Part shown: positions 1 through 9,605 of the stretch, in pieces | Position numbering within the stretch: position 1 is the stretch's first letter | Layout: each line of letters begins with the position of its first letter | Notes under the pieces: generated by a model | Seen by the model: the letters and a program-made list of their open reading frames with translations, nothing else | Database searches by the model: none | What the model was told of the DNA's origin: nothing | Origin: Sediminicola sp040566555 | GTDB taxonomy: Bacteria; Bacteroidota; Bacteroidia; Flavobacteriales; Flavobacteriaceae | NCBI RefSeq assembly: GCF_040566555.1 | Contig: NZ_JBEWYP010000002.1 | Span: 124,001-188,000, forward strand | Length of the DNA stretch: 64,000 nt | Direction of reading: 5' to 3' | Position numbers and translations under genes: made by a program

Positions 1-891
1 TTTTCAAGTTTCAGTGAAGACCGAGCTATAGATATTTCGGATGCTTTACGGCAAAAAGCCTTAAAAGTGGCTAACAGAAAATGGCATATCCAATACTTTG
101 CCAAAGAGACATTCGCCACTTTCCCACATACTAGGGAATCCTATTTTTTGTTGCTCTTCGGATTTGTAATTACATCCATGTTGGGGTTTATTGTCTATAA
201 AAACGATAGCTACCAACATACCTTGGAGGATAGGGTAAGACTGAGAACGAAGGAACTGGAAAATTCCAACAAAGAAAAAATAAACCTACTACAGGAAATT
301 CATCATCGGGTAAAGAACAATTTGCAGATGACCTCAAGCCTTATTAACATCCAAAAAAGAAAACTTACTAATAAAGAGGCCATCACTGCTTTGGAAGATA
401 GCCAATCTAGAATCATGGCCATTGCCCTGACGCACCAGAAAATCTACCAGGATGCGAATTCAAAAACCGTAGATCTCAAAGACTATTTGACAGATCTCAT
501 GGTCTACCAAAGAAAACTGTTGCCAACAGTAAATTACACCATTAGCTGTCCAGAAATATCTTTAAATCTTGATGTGGCGGTCCCCATAGGATTGATTCTT
601 TCCGAGTTGGTGACCAATGCCCTTAAGCATGCCTTTGAAATATCCTCAGAAGACAATCAATTGCACATTTTAGTAACTCAAGAGGAGCAAGAGGAAGGTT
701 TAATAACCATAGTGCTAACCGATAATGGAAAGGGATTGCACAAGAATTTTGACCCTGCCAGAACCAAAGGAATAGGTTTCAAAATAATCAACTCCCTTTG
801 CAAACAAATATCGGCCCATCTGAACTATACCAGTAATGGGCAGGGCACAAGTTTTATCCTTTCTGTAAAGAATCTTAAAAATATTATTTAA
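1..891 (+). CDS. Sensor histidine kinase, HisKA_2 type (5' end outside window)
   Basis: The frame is open from base 1, so the N-terminus lies outside the window; the GTG at 67 is only an internal candidate start. Counting from that GTG, one transmembrane helix spans about residues 26-44, followed by a short coiled linker (about 50-75). The phospho-acceptor box EIHHRVKNNLQ (about 77-87) is that of the HisKA_2 family. A HATPase domain follows, with the N-box around SELVTNALKHAF and a DNGKGL G-box. It should be a membrane-bound sensor kinase that autophosphorylates on a His of the HH pair. The missing N-terminal part would be the extracytoplasmic sensor. No response regulator is encoded downstream. 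The family assignment is firm; the signal is unknown. Confidence 0.9.
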   Translation, partial: FSSFSEDRAIDISDALRQKALKVANRKWHIQYFAKETFATFPHTRESYFLLLFGFVITSMLGFIVYKNDSYQHTLEDRVRLRTKELENSNKEKINLLQEIHHRVKNNLQMTSSLINIQKRKLTNKEAITALEDSQSRIMAIALTHQKIYQDANSKTVDLKDYLTDLMVYQRKLLPTVNYTISCPEISLNLDVAVPIGLILSELVTNALKHAFEISSEDNQLHILVTQEEQEEGLITIVLTDNGKGLHKNFDPARTKGIGFKIINSLCKQISAHLNYTSNGQGTSFILSVKNLKNII

Positions 892-939
892 TTTCCCCAA
901 ATCAATTTTCTAATCCCTTTCATACTAAGGTTAATTGCA

Positions 940-947
940 TAACTTTG
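940..947 (+). promoter_or_regulatory. Bacteroidota -7 box upstream of the aldehyde dehydrogenase gene
   Basis: TAACTTTG matches TAnnTTTG exactly and lies 37 bases before the ATG at 984. No clear TTG -33 element is seen at the usual distance. Confidence 0.5.
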
Positions 948-983
948 TAAAAATCTAACATTTATTATATAAAAAGTTATAAA

Positions 984-2537
984 ATGTCAAAAATAGCTAC
1001 AACTTTCGGAATCCATGATGCTTTAAAACAACTCGGAATCCAAGATATAAATCCTGGCACCTCCACTGGGTCCAATAATTTTTCATCAGGAGACATCCTT
1101 GCCTCTCATTCCCCAGTTGATGGAGCTTTGATCGCAAAGGTAAAAACAACCTCCAAAGAAGATTACGATAAGGTTATGGAGGCTGCAACCTCAGCATTTA
1201 AAACTTGGAAAAACAAGCCTGCTCCATTAAGGGGCGAAATTGTACGTCAGTTTGGGGACAAGTTACGCGAGTTAAAAGAGCCTCTAGGAAAGTTGGTATC
1301 CTATGAAATGGGCAAATCCTACCAAGAGGGATTAGGAGAAGTTCAGGAAATGATAGATATCTGTGATTTCGCCGTTGGTCTATCCAGACAATTGCACGGT
1401 TTGACCATGCATTCTGAACGTCCCGGACACCGTATGTACGAGCAGTACCATCCATTGGGAGTTGTAGGAATCATTTCTGCCTTTAACTTTCCTGTAGCAG
1501 TTTGGGCTTGGAATACAGCCTTAGCTTGGGTATGTGGAGATGTATGTGTGTGGAAGCCTTCAGAAAAGACCCCTTTATGTGGGATTGCCTGTCAAAATAT
1601 CGCTGCGGCCGTATTGAAGGAAAACAATCTGCCAGAAGGAATTTCTTGTTTAATCAATGGAGATTACAAAGTTGGCGAATATATGACCCAAGACGCTAGA
1701 ATACCATTGGTATCTGCCACAGGATCTATTCGCATGGGTAAAATTGTAGCTCAGGCAGTAGCAGCTAGGCTAGGAAAGTCCTTATTGGAATTAGGAGGAA
1801 ACAATGCCATTATTGTTACTCCAGATGCAGACTTGAAAATGACCGTTATTGGAGCTGTGTTTGGCGCAGTAGGTACCGCAGGACAACGCTGTACCTCTAC
1901 CCGTAGATTAATTGTTCATGAATCTATGTATGACAAGGTTAAGGAGGCCGTAGTAGCTGCCTACAACCAATTGCGTATAGGAAATCCTTTGGATGAGAAT
2001 AACCATGTAGGTCCCGTTATTGATAAAGATGCCGTAAAAATGTACCAAAATGCTCTTAAAAAAGTAGTTGAGGAAGGTGGCAAGATCATTGTTGAAGGTG
2101 GGGTTCTTGAAGGTGAAGGATACGAAAGTGGCTGTTATGTTAAGCCTGCCATTGCCGAAGCCGAAAATTCCTTTGAAATTGTACAGCATGAAACTTTTGC
2201 ACCCATACTTTATCTTCTAAAATATTCCGGTGATGTAGAGAACGCACTTGCCATCCAAAATGGAGTGGTTCAGGGTCTTTCTTCAGCCATCATGACCAAT
2301 AACCTTAGAGAGGCAGAAAGATTCCTTTCTGTTAATGGTAGTGATTGCGGTATTGCCAATGTAAACATTGGTACTTCAGGAGCTGAAATAGGTGGCGCCT
2401 TCGGAGGAGAAAAAGAAACCGGGGGAGGAAGAGAATCTGGTTCAGATGCTTGGAAAATTTATATGCGTAGACAAACCAATACGATTAACTATACAACGGA
2501 GCTGCCTTTGGCCCAAGGTATAAAGTTTGATCTATAA
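984..2537 (+). CDS. Aldehyde dehydrogenase, ALDH7/antiquitin-like (probable alpha-aminoadipic semialdehyde dehydrogenase)
   Basis: A 517-residue NAD(P)-dependent aldehyde dehydrogenase. The active site is complete: Asn in FNFP (about 168), Glu in LLELGG (269), and the nucleophile Cys303 in GQRCTSTRR. The forms LELGGNNAII and the C-terminal GGAFGGEKETGGGRESGSD stretch are typical of the ALDH7 (antiquitin) group. That group oxidises alpha-aminoadipic semialdehyde (piperideine-6-carboxylate) in lysine breakdown. The gene stands alone: it has its own promoter box and a terminator just downstream. The dehydrogenase family is certain; the lysine-pathway substrate is inferred from family resemblance, and no other lysine-degradation gene is nearby. 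Confidence 0.9.
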   Translation: MSKIATTFGIHDALKQLGIQDINPGTSTGSNNFSSGDILASHSPVDGALIAKVKTTSKEDYDKVMEAATSAFKTWKNKPAPLRGEIVRQFGDKLRELKEPLGKLVSYEMGKSYQEGLGEVQEMIDICDFAVGLSRQLHGLTMHSERPGHRMYEQYHPLGVVGIISAFNFPVAVWAWNTALAWVCGDVCVWKPSEKTPLCGIACQNIAAAVLKENNLPEGISCLINGDYKVGEYMTQDARIPLVSATGSIRMGKIVAQAVAARLGKSLLELGGNNAIIVTPDADLKMTVIGAVFGAVGTAGQRCTSTRRLIVHESMYDKVKEAVVAAYNQLRIGNPLDENNHVGPVIDKDAVKMYQNALKKVVEEGGKIIVEGGVLEGEGYESGCYVKPAIAEAENSFEIVQHETFAPILYLLKYSGDVENALAIQNGVVQGLSSAIMTNNLREAERFLSVNGSDCGIANVNIGTSGAEIGGAFGGEKETGGGRESGSDAWKIYMRRQTNTINYTTELPLAQGIKFDL

Positions 2538-2563
2538 CCAAGATAAAATTTTAAATTAAACCA

Positions 2564-2611
2564 CCCACTGTATTTTATGCCGTTGCGCAAAAAATGCAGT
2601 GGGTTTTTTTT
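2564..2611 (+). terminator. Intrinsic terminator of the aldehyde dehydrogenase gene
   Basis: CCCACTG...TTTT pairs with AAAATGCAGTGGG across a roughly 14-base loop and is followed by eight T. It ends 74 bases after the stop codon. The remaining 2612-3009 holds no supported ORF or recognisable element. Confidence 0.85.
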
Positions 2612-3009
2612 GCTTCCGGATTCAAACTGTTGTAACACCTCCCTGCTAGAATTAAAAAACCCCATTTCCTCCATAATTTTATGGACATTGAAATAGGGTC
2701 TTATTCCGAAAAAACAGTAGTAATTTCTATATAAATACCATAGAAAGACCCGTCTTTTATAGGATTGTACATGAAAAATGTATAATTGGTCTATTATAGT
2801 GTTTTTTCTACAAGAAATGCTCAAGTTAAGCAACCTAGGTGATTCCTACCATAAGTCGCTGAATTACAATAAATTCCCCGTGTTATTTAACATTTATAGA
2901 GATTTTTTAATAAATTAGGACAGCAAACCCATTCATCTCTTCAATGGATCGAGGCATTGGATGTAAGCTCATTTATTAAACCAATAACTAACCACCTAAA
3001 CTACACATT

Positions 3010-3567
3010 ATGAATTTTGAACACATGACGCTTATGAGTTGGCTATTATTAGCCTTATTTGGAATTATCTGCACTATTTTAGGCTACCTATGGGGAAAAA
3101 GCGTCACCGATACCACAAATAATTCCGGTGAGCTTAAAATGCTTCAGGATAGCAATGCCAAATTAATGAACGACCTAGAGGGTTGTAAGCAAAAATTAGC
3201 ATCCCAGAGGACAAAAGCCAATACTCCCGAAATCAAAAAAAGTTCGGTTGCTGTAGTTCCTGAAGCCTATTTTAATACCGAATTGGCAAAAAAGTCGTTT
3301 GGAAAAAAAATCAAATTAAACGATTTAAAGGTAATTGAAGGGATTGGCCCAAAAATTGAAAAGCTATTCCATAATTTTGATATTAAATCATGGGAAAATC
3401 TTTCCGAGGCTTCCGTCAATAAATGTCAGGAAGTTTTGGATTCTGGTGGAGATCGTTATAGGATTCACAATCCTGGATCTTGGCCCATGCAAGCAAAAAT
3501 GGCACACGAAGGCAAGTGGAAAGCCCTAGCCAGGTGGCAAGAAGAACACAAAGCAGGGAAACTATAA
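3010..3567 (+). CDS. Membrane-anchored protein with helix-hairpin-helix-like C-terminal domain
   Basis: A 185-residue protein. A transmembrane helix at about residues 10-28 is followed by a short polar, probably helical segment (to about 85). The C-terminal domain begins with LNDLKVIEGIGPKIEKLF, the pattern of helix-hairpin-helix-type domains found in proteins often labelled 'flap endonuclease-1-like 5' DNA nuclease'. No nuclease active site can be identified here, so that label should not be read as an activity. The domain could bind nucleic acid or protein at the membrane. The gene is monocistronic, ending in a bidirectional terminator shared with the desaturase gene. Confidence 0.6.
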   Translation: MNFEHMTLMSWLLLALFGIICTILGYLWGKSVTDTTNNSGELKMLQDSNAKLMNDLEGCKQKLASQRTKANTPEIKKSSVAVVPEAYFNTELAKKSFGKKIKLNDLKVIEGIGPKIEKLFHNFDIKSWENLSEASVNKCQEVLDSGGDRYRIHNPGSWPMQAKMAHEGKWKALARWQEEHKAGKL

Positions 3568-3570
3568 AAC

Positions 3571-3606
3571 AAAAAAAACCGGTTCAAATAGAACCGGTTT
3601 TTTTTT
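3571..3606. terminator. Bidirectional intrinsic terminator
   Basis: An A-run, then CCGGTTC, a 5-base loop and GAACCGG, then a T-run. The symmetric A and T tracts let it serve both the + gene ending at 3567 and the - gene ending at 3605. Confidence 0.9.
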
Positions 3607-4600
3607 ATAATGTTCCGTTGGCCTCAACCCATTTGAAATGATATTGATCTTCAGGAAATTTCATTCGTTCAGAAATACGATCCAATCTGTCCGGTAATTT
3701 CATCAAGTAATCACGGGCTTTTTCGGCATCATCGGTTAGAGATCGGATATTATCCAATTCCCAATATGCATTTAACTTTCTAAGTATTTCTACATAATCT
3801 TGGGCCGTGTACACCCCTAATCGTTGTGCACAATTTGAGAAATTTTCAAAAGCCGTACCTATGCTTCCTCCGGACTCCCTTAGGAAATGTGCCGGCATAA
3901 CAATTTTCTTCTTCATCATATCGGCAAAAGCCAACATCATCTGACTGGGATCGTGTTCAAAAATAGTCTTGACAAATTCTCTATATGCCAGATGGTGGCG
4001 CATCTCATCACCAGCGATAATGGTACACATTTTTCCAAGCAAAAGGTTCCCTTTTTTCTTGGCCATTTGACCTACTCTTTTATGTGAAATATTTGTGGCA
4101 AGTTCCTGGAAACTTGTGTAAATAAAGTTTTTGTACGGGTCACGATCGGTTCCGATATCAAAGCCATCTGCAATCAAATGCTGCGTAGTCATCTCAACTT
4201 CCCTCATATTTACCCTTCCAGATAAATACAGATACTTGTTAAGGACATCACCATGTCTATTCTCCTCGGCAGTCCAATGACGCACCCATTTGGACCAACC
4301 GTTTTTATTTTCTCCGTGTTGGTCTATTCCCTCAACATCCATCAACCAAGACTCATAGGTAGGCAAGGCTTCTTCAGTAATTGTATCAGCAACCATTGTC
4401 ACCCAAAAATCATAGCCCAATTCTTTGGCCTCTTCCCTTATTTGGGTTACTTCATCAAAGAACTTGTCGCTCTGGTTGTCCGGCAAAAAATCGGTTGGCT
4501 GCCATATCTCTTCAATAGGAATAAGGTAAGAATCTATAAATGAATCTACCTTGCTCTCAATGGCCCTCATTACTTCTATTCTAATGTTCTTCGCGGACAT
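3605..4600 (-). CDS. Acyl-ACP desaturase (ferritin-like di-iron)
   Basis: A 331-residue soluble fatty-acid desaturase of the plant stearoyl-ACP type. It would insert a double bond into an ACP-bound saturated acyl chain using O2 and reduced ferredoxin. The two di-iron ligand motifs are visible: EENRHG in the middle and DEMRHH further on, matching the EENRHG/DExRHE pattern of the family. The ATG at 4600 (MSAKNIRI) is preferred over an upstream in-frame ATG at 4708. The longer form would overlap the phosphoesterase gene ending at 4662 and adds a sequence foreign to the family. It contributes membrane unsaturation. It ends in the shared bidirectional terminator. Confidence 0.88.
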   Translation of the reverse strand: MSAKNIRIEVMRAIESKVDSFIDSYLIPIEEIWQPTDFLPDNQSDKFFDEVTQIREEAKELGYDFWVTMVADTITEEALPTYESWLMDVEGIDQHGENKNGWSKWVRHWTAEENRHGDVLNKYLYLSGRVNMREVEMTTQHLIADGFDIGTDRDPYKNFIYTSFQELATNISHKRVGQMAKKKGNLLLGKMCTIIAGDEMRHHLAYREFVKTIFEHDPSQMMLAFADMMKKKIVMPAHFLRESGGSIGTAFENFSNCAQRLGVYTAQDYVEILRKLNAYWELDNIRSLTDDAEKARDYLMKLPDRLDRISERMKFPEDQYHFKWVEANGTL

Positions 4601-4661
4601 AACATATTTTTTACAAATATCCCTAATATTATTGAAAAAAACCCATAAAGGGGCGTTAATT

Positions 4662-5387
4662 TTAGTTCCTTCCGGACTCCCCTGGATAAAAAGAAAATAC
4701 GGGATCACTCTGCCAGTATTGCTTGCTATCTACATCCATAATGGACAAGGGACCCTTGAATGCGGCACCGGTATCAATGTTCCATACATTGGCCGCTTTA
4801 TGTGGCAACGTCTTCCCTATTCTAGTGACTGGGGTATGGCCAATAAAAATTTCCTTGTAGTGCTTAAGTCGTTTTGGATAAAAAGTATCCTCCTCTGTCA
4901 AATTTGGGTTGAGCGATAGGGCCAATTCCCAAAGGGTACGGTCCCAATAGAATGTTTTGGTAAAGTACTCGTAATCAATCCCGTTCAAATTAGTAAATCC
5001 AGCATGAAGGAACAATTGGTTTTTAGGATTCAAATGATAGTTTTCCAAATTCTGATAGAAATCTATATGTAATCCTTTTATGCCTTCACTTACTTGATTA
5101 TAAGACTCCGTAGTGGCACGCCCACCATGTTGGAACCATAATGGATTGTCCTTTCCCTGATTCAACCATTCCAAGCACAATTCGTCGTGATTCCCTCTTA
5201 GAAACGTGCATTGATGGCTATCTTTTAGTTCTATTAAATAATTTACCGTCTCTACGGCTTGGCTCCAACCATCTACATAATCCCCTAAAAATACAAGATG
5301 ATCATCCTGGGTAACCTTCGCCCTTTCCATAACTTGGACCAAAGCCTTTAATCCAGAATGTATATCTCCAATGACAAGTGTTCTCAT
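4662..5387 (-). CDS. Metallophosphoesterase, PPP (Ser/Thr phosphatase-like) family
   Basis: A 241-residue protein with the metal-binding motifs in order: GDIH (7-10), GDYVDG (35-40) and GNHDE (65-69), with later His ligands such as GHTP. This is the PPP/ApaH-like arrangement. Candidate substrates are phosphoproteins or dinucleoside polyphosphates, and the sequence does not decide between them. The ATG at 5387 starts directly before the first beta strand (MRTLVIGDIH). A longer ORF to 5468 only adds a Cys/Phe-rich tail without similarity to the family. It may share a transcript with the desaturase gene (61-base gap). Confidence 0.82.
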   Translation of the reverse strand: MRTLVIGDIHSGLKALVQVMERAKVTQDDHLVFLGDYVDGWSQAVETVNYLIELKDSHQCTFLRGNHDELCLEWLNQGKDNPLWFQHGGRATTESYNQVSEGIKGLHIDFYQNLENYHLNPKNQLFLHAGFTNLNGIDYEYFTKTFYWDRTLWELALSLNPNLTEEDTFYPKRLKHYKEIFIGHTPVTRIGKTLPHKAANVWNIDTGAAFKGPLSIMDVDSKQYWQSDPVFSFYPGESGRN

Positions 5388-5585
5388 GTTACAAAAATCG
5401 CAAATACAATTATTATAAAAGAACAATTTAAGATAAAATGAGTTGCAGTAGCATTGTAGTTGGCGCATCCATCTTATTTATACAAAAACATAACATCTCT
5501 ATACGATATTCACTAATTTAAGCTTGAAATTTTGAATACGTAAGGATTTCCATTTACTTTGAGTACCAAAAACCAACAATCAGTT

Positions 5586-6530
5586 ATGAAGAAGGTATAT
5601 TGCATAGGGGAATTGTTGATAGATTTTGTAGCAGAAAAGCAGGGCAGTGATCTATCCAAAGCAACAGATTTCACCAAAAAAGCAGGGGGTGCACCGGCCA
5701 ATGTTGCCTGTGCCATTTCAAAACTTGGAGGCGAAAGTTCTTTCATTGGTTGTGTGGGCAAAGACCCTTTCGGCACCTTCCTATTAAATATTTTGGAGGA
5801 ACATGGAGTGGACATATCCATGGCACAGCGGTCCTCCACATTTACAACTTTGGCCTTTGTCTCTTTGGCCGAAGACGGGGAAAGGGATTTTGTTTTCAGC
5901 AGAGGAGCGGACAAGGAGCTACAATACAATCCGGGGCACAGAAATATATTCAAGAACAACATCATACACTTAGGGGCTGCAACGGCCCTATTGGGAGGAA
6001 ATCTTGAAGATGCCTACAAACATTATTTTTTTGATGGGCTTTCCCAAGGCGCGTTTATTTGTTTCGACCCAAATTTTAGGGGTGATCTTTGGAAAGGGAA
6101 AGAAGGTATTTTTATAGAGAAATGCCTTCCCTATATAGAAAAGTCAGATCTGTGCAAATTTAGTATGGAAGAGGCGCAATTACTTTCCGGTAAAGAGGAT
6201 CTACATGAAGCATGTGATTTTTTACATAACATTGGCGCCAAAGCAATTACCATAACATTGGGAGGAGATGGCACTTTATTGAGCACTTCCAAATCCAAAC
6301 AGAATATCCCAAGCATAAAAGTGAGCCCTGTTGATACCACTGGCGCTGGGGATGCCTTTATTGGTTGCCTCTTACAACAAATTTCGGCCTTAACTGATTT
6401 TGAATCCCTTTTCACTGAAGATTCCCTTCTTGCAAATATGGTCCTGACAGCTAATAAGGCGGGCGCAATCACTACAACGAATTACGGGGCTATTGAATCA
6501 TTACCCAGTTTGAACCAATTGCAGCATTAA
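5586..6530 (+). CDS. Fructokinase-like PfkB-family sugar kinase
   Basis: A 315-residue ribokinase/PfkB-fold kinase. The N-terminal GELLIDF and KKAGGAPANVA (substrate-binding) motifs and the C-terminal DTTGAGDAFIG motif (anion hole and catalytic Asp) are of the fructokinase type. The ATG at 5586 is chosen over a TTG at 5559; the TTG falls in a promoter-like ACTTTG stretch. Only one base separates its stop from the start of the amylosucrase gene. The likely job is to phosphorylate the fructose released when amylosucrase cleaves sucrose. Substrate specificity is inferred from that pairing and from family resemblance. Confidence 0.85.
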   Translation: MKKVYCIGELLIDFVAEKQGSDLSKATDFTKKAGGAPANVACAISKLGGESSFIGCVGKDPFGTFLLNILEEHGVDISMAQRSSTFTTLAFVSLAEDGERDFVFSRGADKELQYNPGHRNIFKNNIIHLGAATALLGGNLEDAYKHYFFDGLSQGAFICFDPNFRGDLWKGKEGIFIEKCLPYIEKSDLCKFSMEEAQLLSGKEDLHEACDFLHNIGAKAITITLGGDGTLLSTSKSKQNIPSIKVSPVDTTGAGDAFIGCLLQQISALTDFESLFTEDSLLANMVLTANKAGAITTTNYGAIESLPSLNQLQH

Positions 6531-6531
6531 A

Positions 6532-8472
6532 ATGAACCAATTATCACTTCACCAATTAATGGCCAAAGGCCATTTAAAAAAAAAGAAATCCGCCAGCCAT
6601 GAAGAATTGTTCGAGCTGCGCTTGGCGACAAATTTAACCCTGATCAAGAATCTCTTTTTTTCCCTTTATCCTGAAAACGAACACGCAGCCACCTTCGATA
6701 AATTAGTATCGCTTTTGCCAAATTTGTTCGACGAGAGGCCAGAGGAACTGAAAAAGATAGACCTAGAGAGACTGCAGGAAGGGAATTGGTACCAGTCCGA
6801 AAAAATGTTGGGCATGCAAATGTATGTAGACCATTTTAACAAAGATATCAAGGGCCTATCAAACAAACTGGGATATTTTGAAAATTTAGGAGTGAATTTC
6901 CTTCATTTAATGCCTATTACCAAAAGACCAAAGGAAGAAAACGACGGGGGGTATGCCGTTAATAGTTACCATGAGGTTGACGAAAAATATGGCACCAAAG
7001 AGGATCTTTTATCCCTGACAAAAAAGCTCAGGTCCAAGAACATGTATCTCATGCTAGACTTTGTTGTGAACCATACATCAGATGAATTTGAATGGGCCAA
7101 AAAGGCCATGCAAGGCGATAAAAAATATCAGGATTATTACTACACCTATCCAGATCGCACCATCCCAGATCAATTTGAACAAGCCCTTCCAGAGGTGTTT
7201 CCAGAGACCAGTCCCGGCAACTTCACTTATAACCCAGAAATGCAGCGATGGGTCATGACCGTTTTCAATTCCTACCAATGGGACCTCAACTACTCCAATC
7301 CCGAAGTGTTTTTGGAAATGTTGGGAAACCTAATGAAATTGACAAATATGGGCGTTGATGTGGTGCGTTTTGATGCCTTGGCTTTTCTATGGAAAAAAAT
7401 GGGTACAGATTCCCAGAATTTGCCAGAAGCCCATCAACTTATCAGACTGTTCCGCATGTGCCAGCAGACAATAGCACCAGGTGTCATCTTATTGGCCGAG
7501 GCCATTACGGCACCTACCCAGATCATCAAATATTTTGGTGAGGGGGAAATGAGCGGCAATGAATGTGAAGTAGCCTATAATGCCACTTTGATGGCGCTGC
7601 TTTGGAATTCCATTGCGACCAAAAAAACCGTTTTATTGAACAGGAGCCTACAGCATCTGCCAAAAAAGCCAAAAGAAGCCACTTGGATCAATTACATCCG
7701 ATGCCATGATGATATCGGTTTGGGATTCGACGATAATGATATTTATAGTATCGGTTGGGATGCCCAAGAACACAGAAAATTTTTACTTCACTACTATTGC
7801 CAGAAACTGGATTGGTCCCCCGCCAAAGGACTCATGTTCATGTACAACCCAAAGAATGGCGATGGCAGGATTACAGGCAGTGCAGCTTCATTATTGGGAT
7901 TGGAAAAGGGATTGGAGAACGAGGATGAAAAGCTTATCTCCCAGGCCCTGACCAAAATTATCACCATGCACAGTATCATTTTATCCTATGGAGGCATGCC
8001 TTTGATATATGCAGGGGATGAAATTGGCACGCTCAACGATTACAGTTACCAATCTGAGAACACTAAAAAAGATGATAGCCGATGGGTGAACAGGCCAAAA
8101 CAAGATTGGCAAGTAATAGACAATTTGGAACAGGGGAATACCCCCCAGGCACATATATTCCATTCCTTAAAAAAATTGATTGAGATACGCAGGAACAATC
8201 CCATATTTGCCGATCACAACAATCTGATCCTACACCAGCACCATAACCCGCATCTCATGGTCTATGAGCGCACTTCAACCGACAATACCGGGCTTTTGGT
8301 CATCTGTAATTTTGATGATCATGTCCATGGTGTTGAAAAATCGTGGCTAGAAAAAATTGGTTACGGGGAAGATAAGGAACCAACGAATTTGGTGACTGGA
8401 GAACCACTTCGTTTGCAGAGCAATCATTTGGAAATTGGCGCCAATGAATTTTATTGGATAATCCGCAATTAA
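6532..8472 (+). CDS. Amylosucrase (GH13_4)
   Basis: A 646-residue GH13 enzyme that resembles amylosucrase along its full length: an all-helical N-terminal region (to about 95), the catalytic barrel, and a beta-sandwich end. Visible active-site residues are nucleophile Asp281 in VVRFDALAF, acid/base Glu323 in LLAEAI, and Asp393 in CHDDIG. The long stretch around FPDRxxPDQF...TFNSYQWDLNYSNP is typical of the amylosucrase group and absent from ordinary alpha-amylases. The expected reaction is transfer of glucose from sucrose to an alpha-1,4-glucan with release of fructose. There is no signal peptide, so it should act in the cytoplasm. Sucrose hydrolase or sucrose phosphorylase activity is a less likely alternative. 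Its stop overlaps the convergent gene by 4 bases. Confidence 0.88.
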   Translation: MNQLSLHQLMAKGHLKKKKSASHEELFELRLATNLTLIKNLFFSLYPENEHAATFDKLVSLLPNLFDERPEELKKIDLERLQEGNWYQSEKMLGMQMYVDHFNKDIKGLSNKLGYFENLGVNFLHLMPITKRPKEENDGGYAVNSYHEVDEKYGTKEDLLSLTKKLRSKNMYLMLDFVVNHTSDEFEWAKKAMQGDKKYQDYYYTYPDRTIPDQFEQALPEVFPETSPGNFTYNPEMQRWVMTVFNSYQWDLNYSNPEVFLEMLGNLMKLTNMGVDVVRFDALAFLWKKMGTDSQNLPEAHQLIRLFRMCQQTIAPGVILLAEAITAPTQIIKYFGEGEMSGNECEVAYNATLMALLWNSIATKKTVLLNRSLQHLPKKPKEATWINYIRCHDDIGLGFDDNDIYSIGWDAQEHRKFLLHYYCQKLDWSPAKGLMFMYNPKNGDGRITGSAASLLGLEKGLENEDEKLISQALTKIITMHSIILSYGGMPLIYAGDEIGTLNDYSYQSENTKKDDSRWVNRPKQDWQVIDNLEQGNTPQAHIFHSLKKLIEIRRNNPIFADHNNLILHQHHNPHLMVYERTSTDNTGLLVICNFDDHVHGVEKSWLEKIGYGEDKEPTNLVTGEPLRLQSNHLEIGANEFYWIIRN

Positions 8473-9605
8473 CTATACCTCACCTTTCGCAAGATGCGAA
8501 GAGATTCTTTTAGGGATTGGTATGCTTTAGTATCGTATTCCCTAAGCAGGATCCTAGCATCTTCCATAAGCTCTTTAGCCTCTTCAAAACCGTTGAGATA
8601 GCAGATCAAATAAGTAGCAGGAAGCTGTTTAAGGTCCATTTTTTCGGTATTGGTAAGATCCAACCTTTTCTGAAGCTTTTGCAAAAGGGCATTGTTGGAA
8701 TTAAATATATGGTGCAGCGTTTTTTTGTCGTAGCGAGGAGGCTCAAAGATTAGGTCGCTCTGTATTTGGTAAGTGCCACTTTCCTTAAAGGTAATGACCA
8801 CCTTTTCCAGAGGGTAGTACTTTTGTTGGGATCCCAATCCTAATTGAACGTATTCCGTGGTCGTAAAGGAATGCTCATCAAAAGAAATCGTAATCTCATC
8901 CAGGGCCGAATAAAAGAGCTTTACCTGTTCATTGATCAATTCTATATCAACGCGTGAATAGTAGGTTTCATTTTTCACTTTTTTTTCATTTCCTGCCCAG
9001 CAGACCACAAATTGTTCCTCAAAAACTTTGTAGTTGCTGCTAAGATCCTTGTGCCTGTGGTTGATAAAATCAATAACACCATCCAAGGTTAGCTTTATAT
9101 TGTTTCTGGCATGAAGCTCCAATGTGGCCACGGTTTCCGAATTGATGTCCTTTAGATGTACGTCAAAAGCTTTGGGAAGACTAATACTGCCTTCCCTGAA
9201 GAAAACAGAGCCTCCGTAATATTTCCAGATATTTTTTTTAAGGGCGCAGACCTTCCCGTTGGATTTGATTGTGACCAGGCCTACCACTTTACCCTCAGGC
9301 AAATGTGGAAATGGAATATTCTCGTAGGAGATTAAGGGAGGGTTGTCCAAATATGCATTGACCAGGTTTTGAATCTTACTGTCATCAAAGAAGTCGACCC
9401 CAACAATCTTATTATCCTCATCCTCCACCCCGATGACAATAAAAGAATTACTTATAGGGTTACTATTGGCGAGGGCACAAACATGCTTTAAGAATTTGCC
9501 CTTACCTTCTCTCTGCCCAATATCTATAAAACGCTTTTTGTCGTAAAAGCTGTTCTCGTCGTTATGGGCGAGAAGATTTTTTACCAACAAACGTTTATTG
9601 ATCAT
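8469..9605 (-). CDS. AlbA_2 (Schlafen-type) domain protein
   Basis: A 378-residue protein. The N-terminal half (about 15-150) has the AlbA_2/Schlafen pattern: an E/D-rich start with FYDKKRFI, the segment FLKHVCALANS, then FIVIGVEDEDNKIVGVD. The C-terminal part is not recognised. Proteins with this domain are annotated as putative nucleic-acid-binding or transcriptional regulators, and sometimes as RNases; none of these roles is shown here. Its ATG overlaps the SDR stop in an ATGA arrangement, so the two are translationally linked. Its stop overlaps that of the convergent amylosucrase gene. Confidence 0.7.
   Translation of the reverse strand: MINKRLLVKNLLAHNDENSFYDKKRFIDIGQREGKGKFLKHVCALANSNPISNSFIVIGVEDEDNKIVGVDFFDDSKIQNLVNAYLDNPPLISYENIPFPHLPEGKVVGLVTIKSNGKVCALKKNIWKYYGGSVFFREGSISLPKAFDVHLKDINSETVATLELHARNNIKLTLDGVIDFINHRHKDLSSNYKVFEEQFVVCWAGNEKKVKNETYYSRVDIELINEQVKLFYSALDEITISFDEHSFTTTEYVQLGLGSQQKYYPLEKVVITFKESGTYQIQSDLIFEPPRYDKKTLHHIFNSNNALLQKLQKRLDLTNTEKMDLKQLPATYLICYLNGFEEAKELMEDARILLREYDTKAYQSLKESLRILRKVRYS

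Noticed and set aside
3887..4087. Plus-strand ORFs opposite the desaturase gene (3887-4919)
   Set aside because: They lie in other frames of clearly coding minus-strand genes and have no recognisable domains.
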